Assembly (NCBI GenBank): GCA_937928475.1
Contig: CALFVE010000374.1
Span: 1 to 5,637, forward strand
Direction: 5' to 3'
DNA length: 5,637 bases
From: an uncultured bacterium
GTDB taxonomy: Bacteria > Armatimonadota > Zipacnadia > Zipacnadales > Zipacnadaceae
Shown here: piece after piece, positions 5,514-5,637 of the stretch
Numbering within the stretch: the stretch's first letter is position 1
How the letters are laid out: each line of letters begins with the position of its first letter
Translations under genes and position numbers: made by a program
Notes under the pieces: model-generated
Database searches by the model: none
What the model was told of the DNA's origin: nothing
The model's input: the letters and a program-made list of their open reading frames with translations, nothing else

Positions 5514-5533
5514 ACAGGAGCGGTCGCTCCTGT
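5514..5533 (-). promoter_or_regulatory. leader inverted repeat, operator or hairpin
   Basis: ACAGGAGC and GCTCCTGT (5514-5521 with 5526-5533) form a perfect 8-bp stem around a 4-nt loop; as DNA the arms extend to 9 bp around a 2-base centre. It lies about +12 to +31 from the predicted transcription start of the Cys-pair gene. It could be a dimeric repressor site placed just after the promoter, or an mRNA-stabilising 5' hairpin. Confidence 0.6.
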
Positions 5534-5550
5534 TACGATACGCAACCTGC

Positions 5551-5579
5551 ATCATACGGGACCTACCGCCAGGAGTCAA
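5551..5579 (-). promoter_or_regulatory. sigma-70-type promoter of the Cys-pair gene
   Basis: On the minus strand TTGACT (5579-5574) and TATGAT (5556-5551) each match five of six consensus bases and are separated by exactly 17 nt. Transcription would start near 5544, giving a leader of about 62 nt. Near-consensus elements at ideal spacing are hard to obtain by chance in DNA this GC-rich, and they point to strong expression. Confidence 0.8.
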
Positions 5580-5637
5580 CCCATTGTGCAATCAGGTTGG
5601 TACAGGACAATAGACGAAGACAAGCGACTGCCGGTTC

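Overview
The window is GC-rich, densely coding bacterial DNA. It carries strong Shine-Dalgarno sites, a canonical sigma-70-type promoter, a lipobox lipoprotein and a signal-peptide protein that looks like an outer-membrane beta-barrel, so the host is probably a diderm. A coiled-coil DUF3084 protein overlapping a YqgF/RuvX-like nuclease with a long 'YWQ-HPPRG-RRLVP-G' insertion resembles a pairing I associate with Cyanobacteria and related Terrabacteria. Together with the outer-membrane signs this fits Armatimonadota or a related diderm lineage. The assignment is inference from memory, not a search result.

Layout. (1) Bases 2-1694, plus strand: the C-terminal part of a DUF3084 coiled-coil protein, cut by the window start, overlaps by 8 nt a GTG-started YqgF/RuvX-like RNase H-fold gene. 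(2) Bases 1689-1850, minus strand: a 53-residue protein with two predicted membrane segments; its stop overlaps the end of the YqgF-like gene. (3) Bases 1851-2269: no convincing gene, but several perfect short inverted repeats and a possible minus-strand terminator. (4) Bases 2270-4240, plus strand: a secreted, barrel-like protein interrupted by a one-base frameshift in an 8-G tract, then a von Willebrand factor A (VWA) domain lipoprotein 29 nt downstream; probably one cell-envelope operon. (5) Bases 4263-4290: a perfect 12-bp hairpin between convergent genes. (6) Bases 4307-5212, minus strand: a family 2 glycosyltransferase of the rhamnosyltransferase-like type. (7) Bases 5269-5579, minus strand: a complete miniature transcription unit with near-consensus promoter, leader hairpin, full-consensus Shine-Dalgarno, a 29-codon reading frame and a terminator.

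The 29-residue product is the most unusual item. It has one Cys-Cys pair near each end, separated by a charged helix-like segment built from three EEKK-type repeats. Its expression signals are the strongest in the window, which argues that it is a real and well-expressed gene despite its size. The second notable item is the G8 tract, located just after the signal peptide of the barrel-like protein, where a loss of one G restores a 281-residue protein. This may be a phase-variable surface gene or a sequencing error. No mobile element, CRISPR array, tRNA or rRNA gene was seen.
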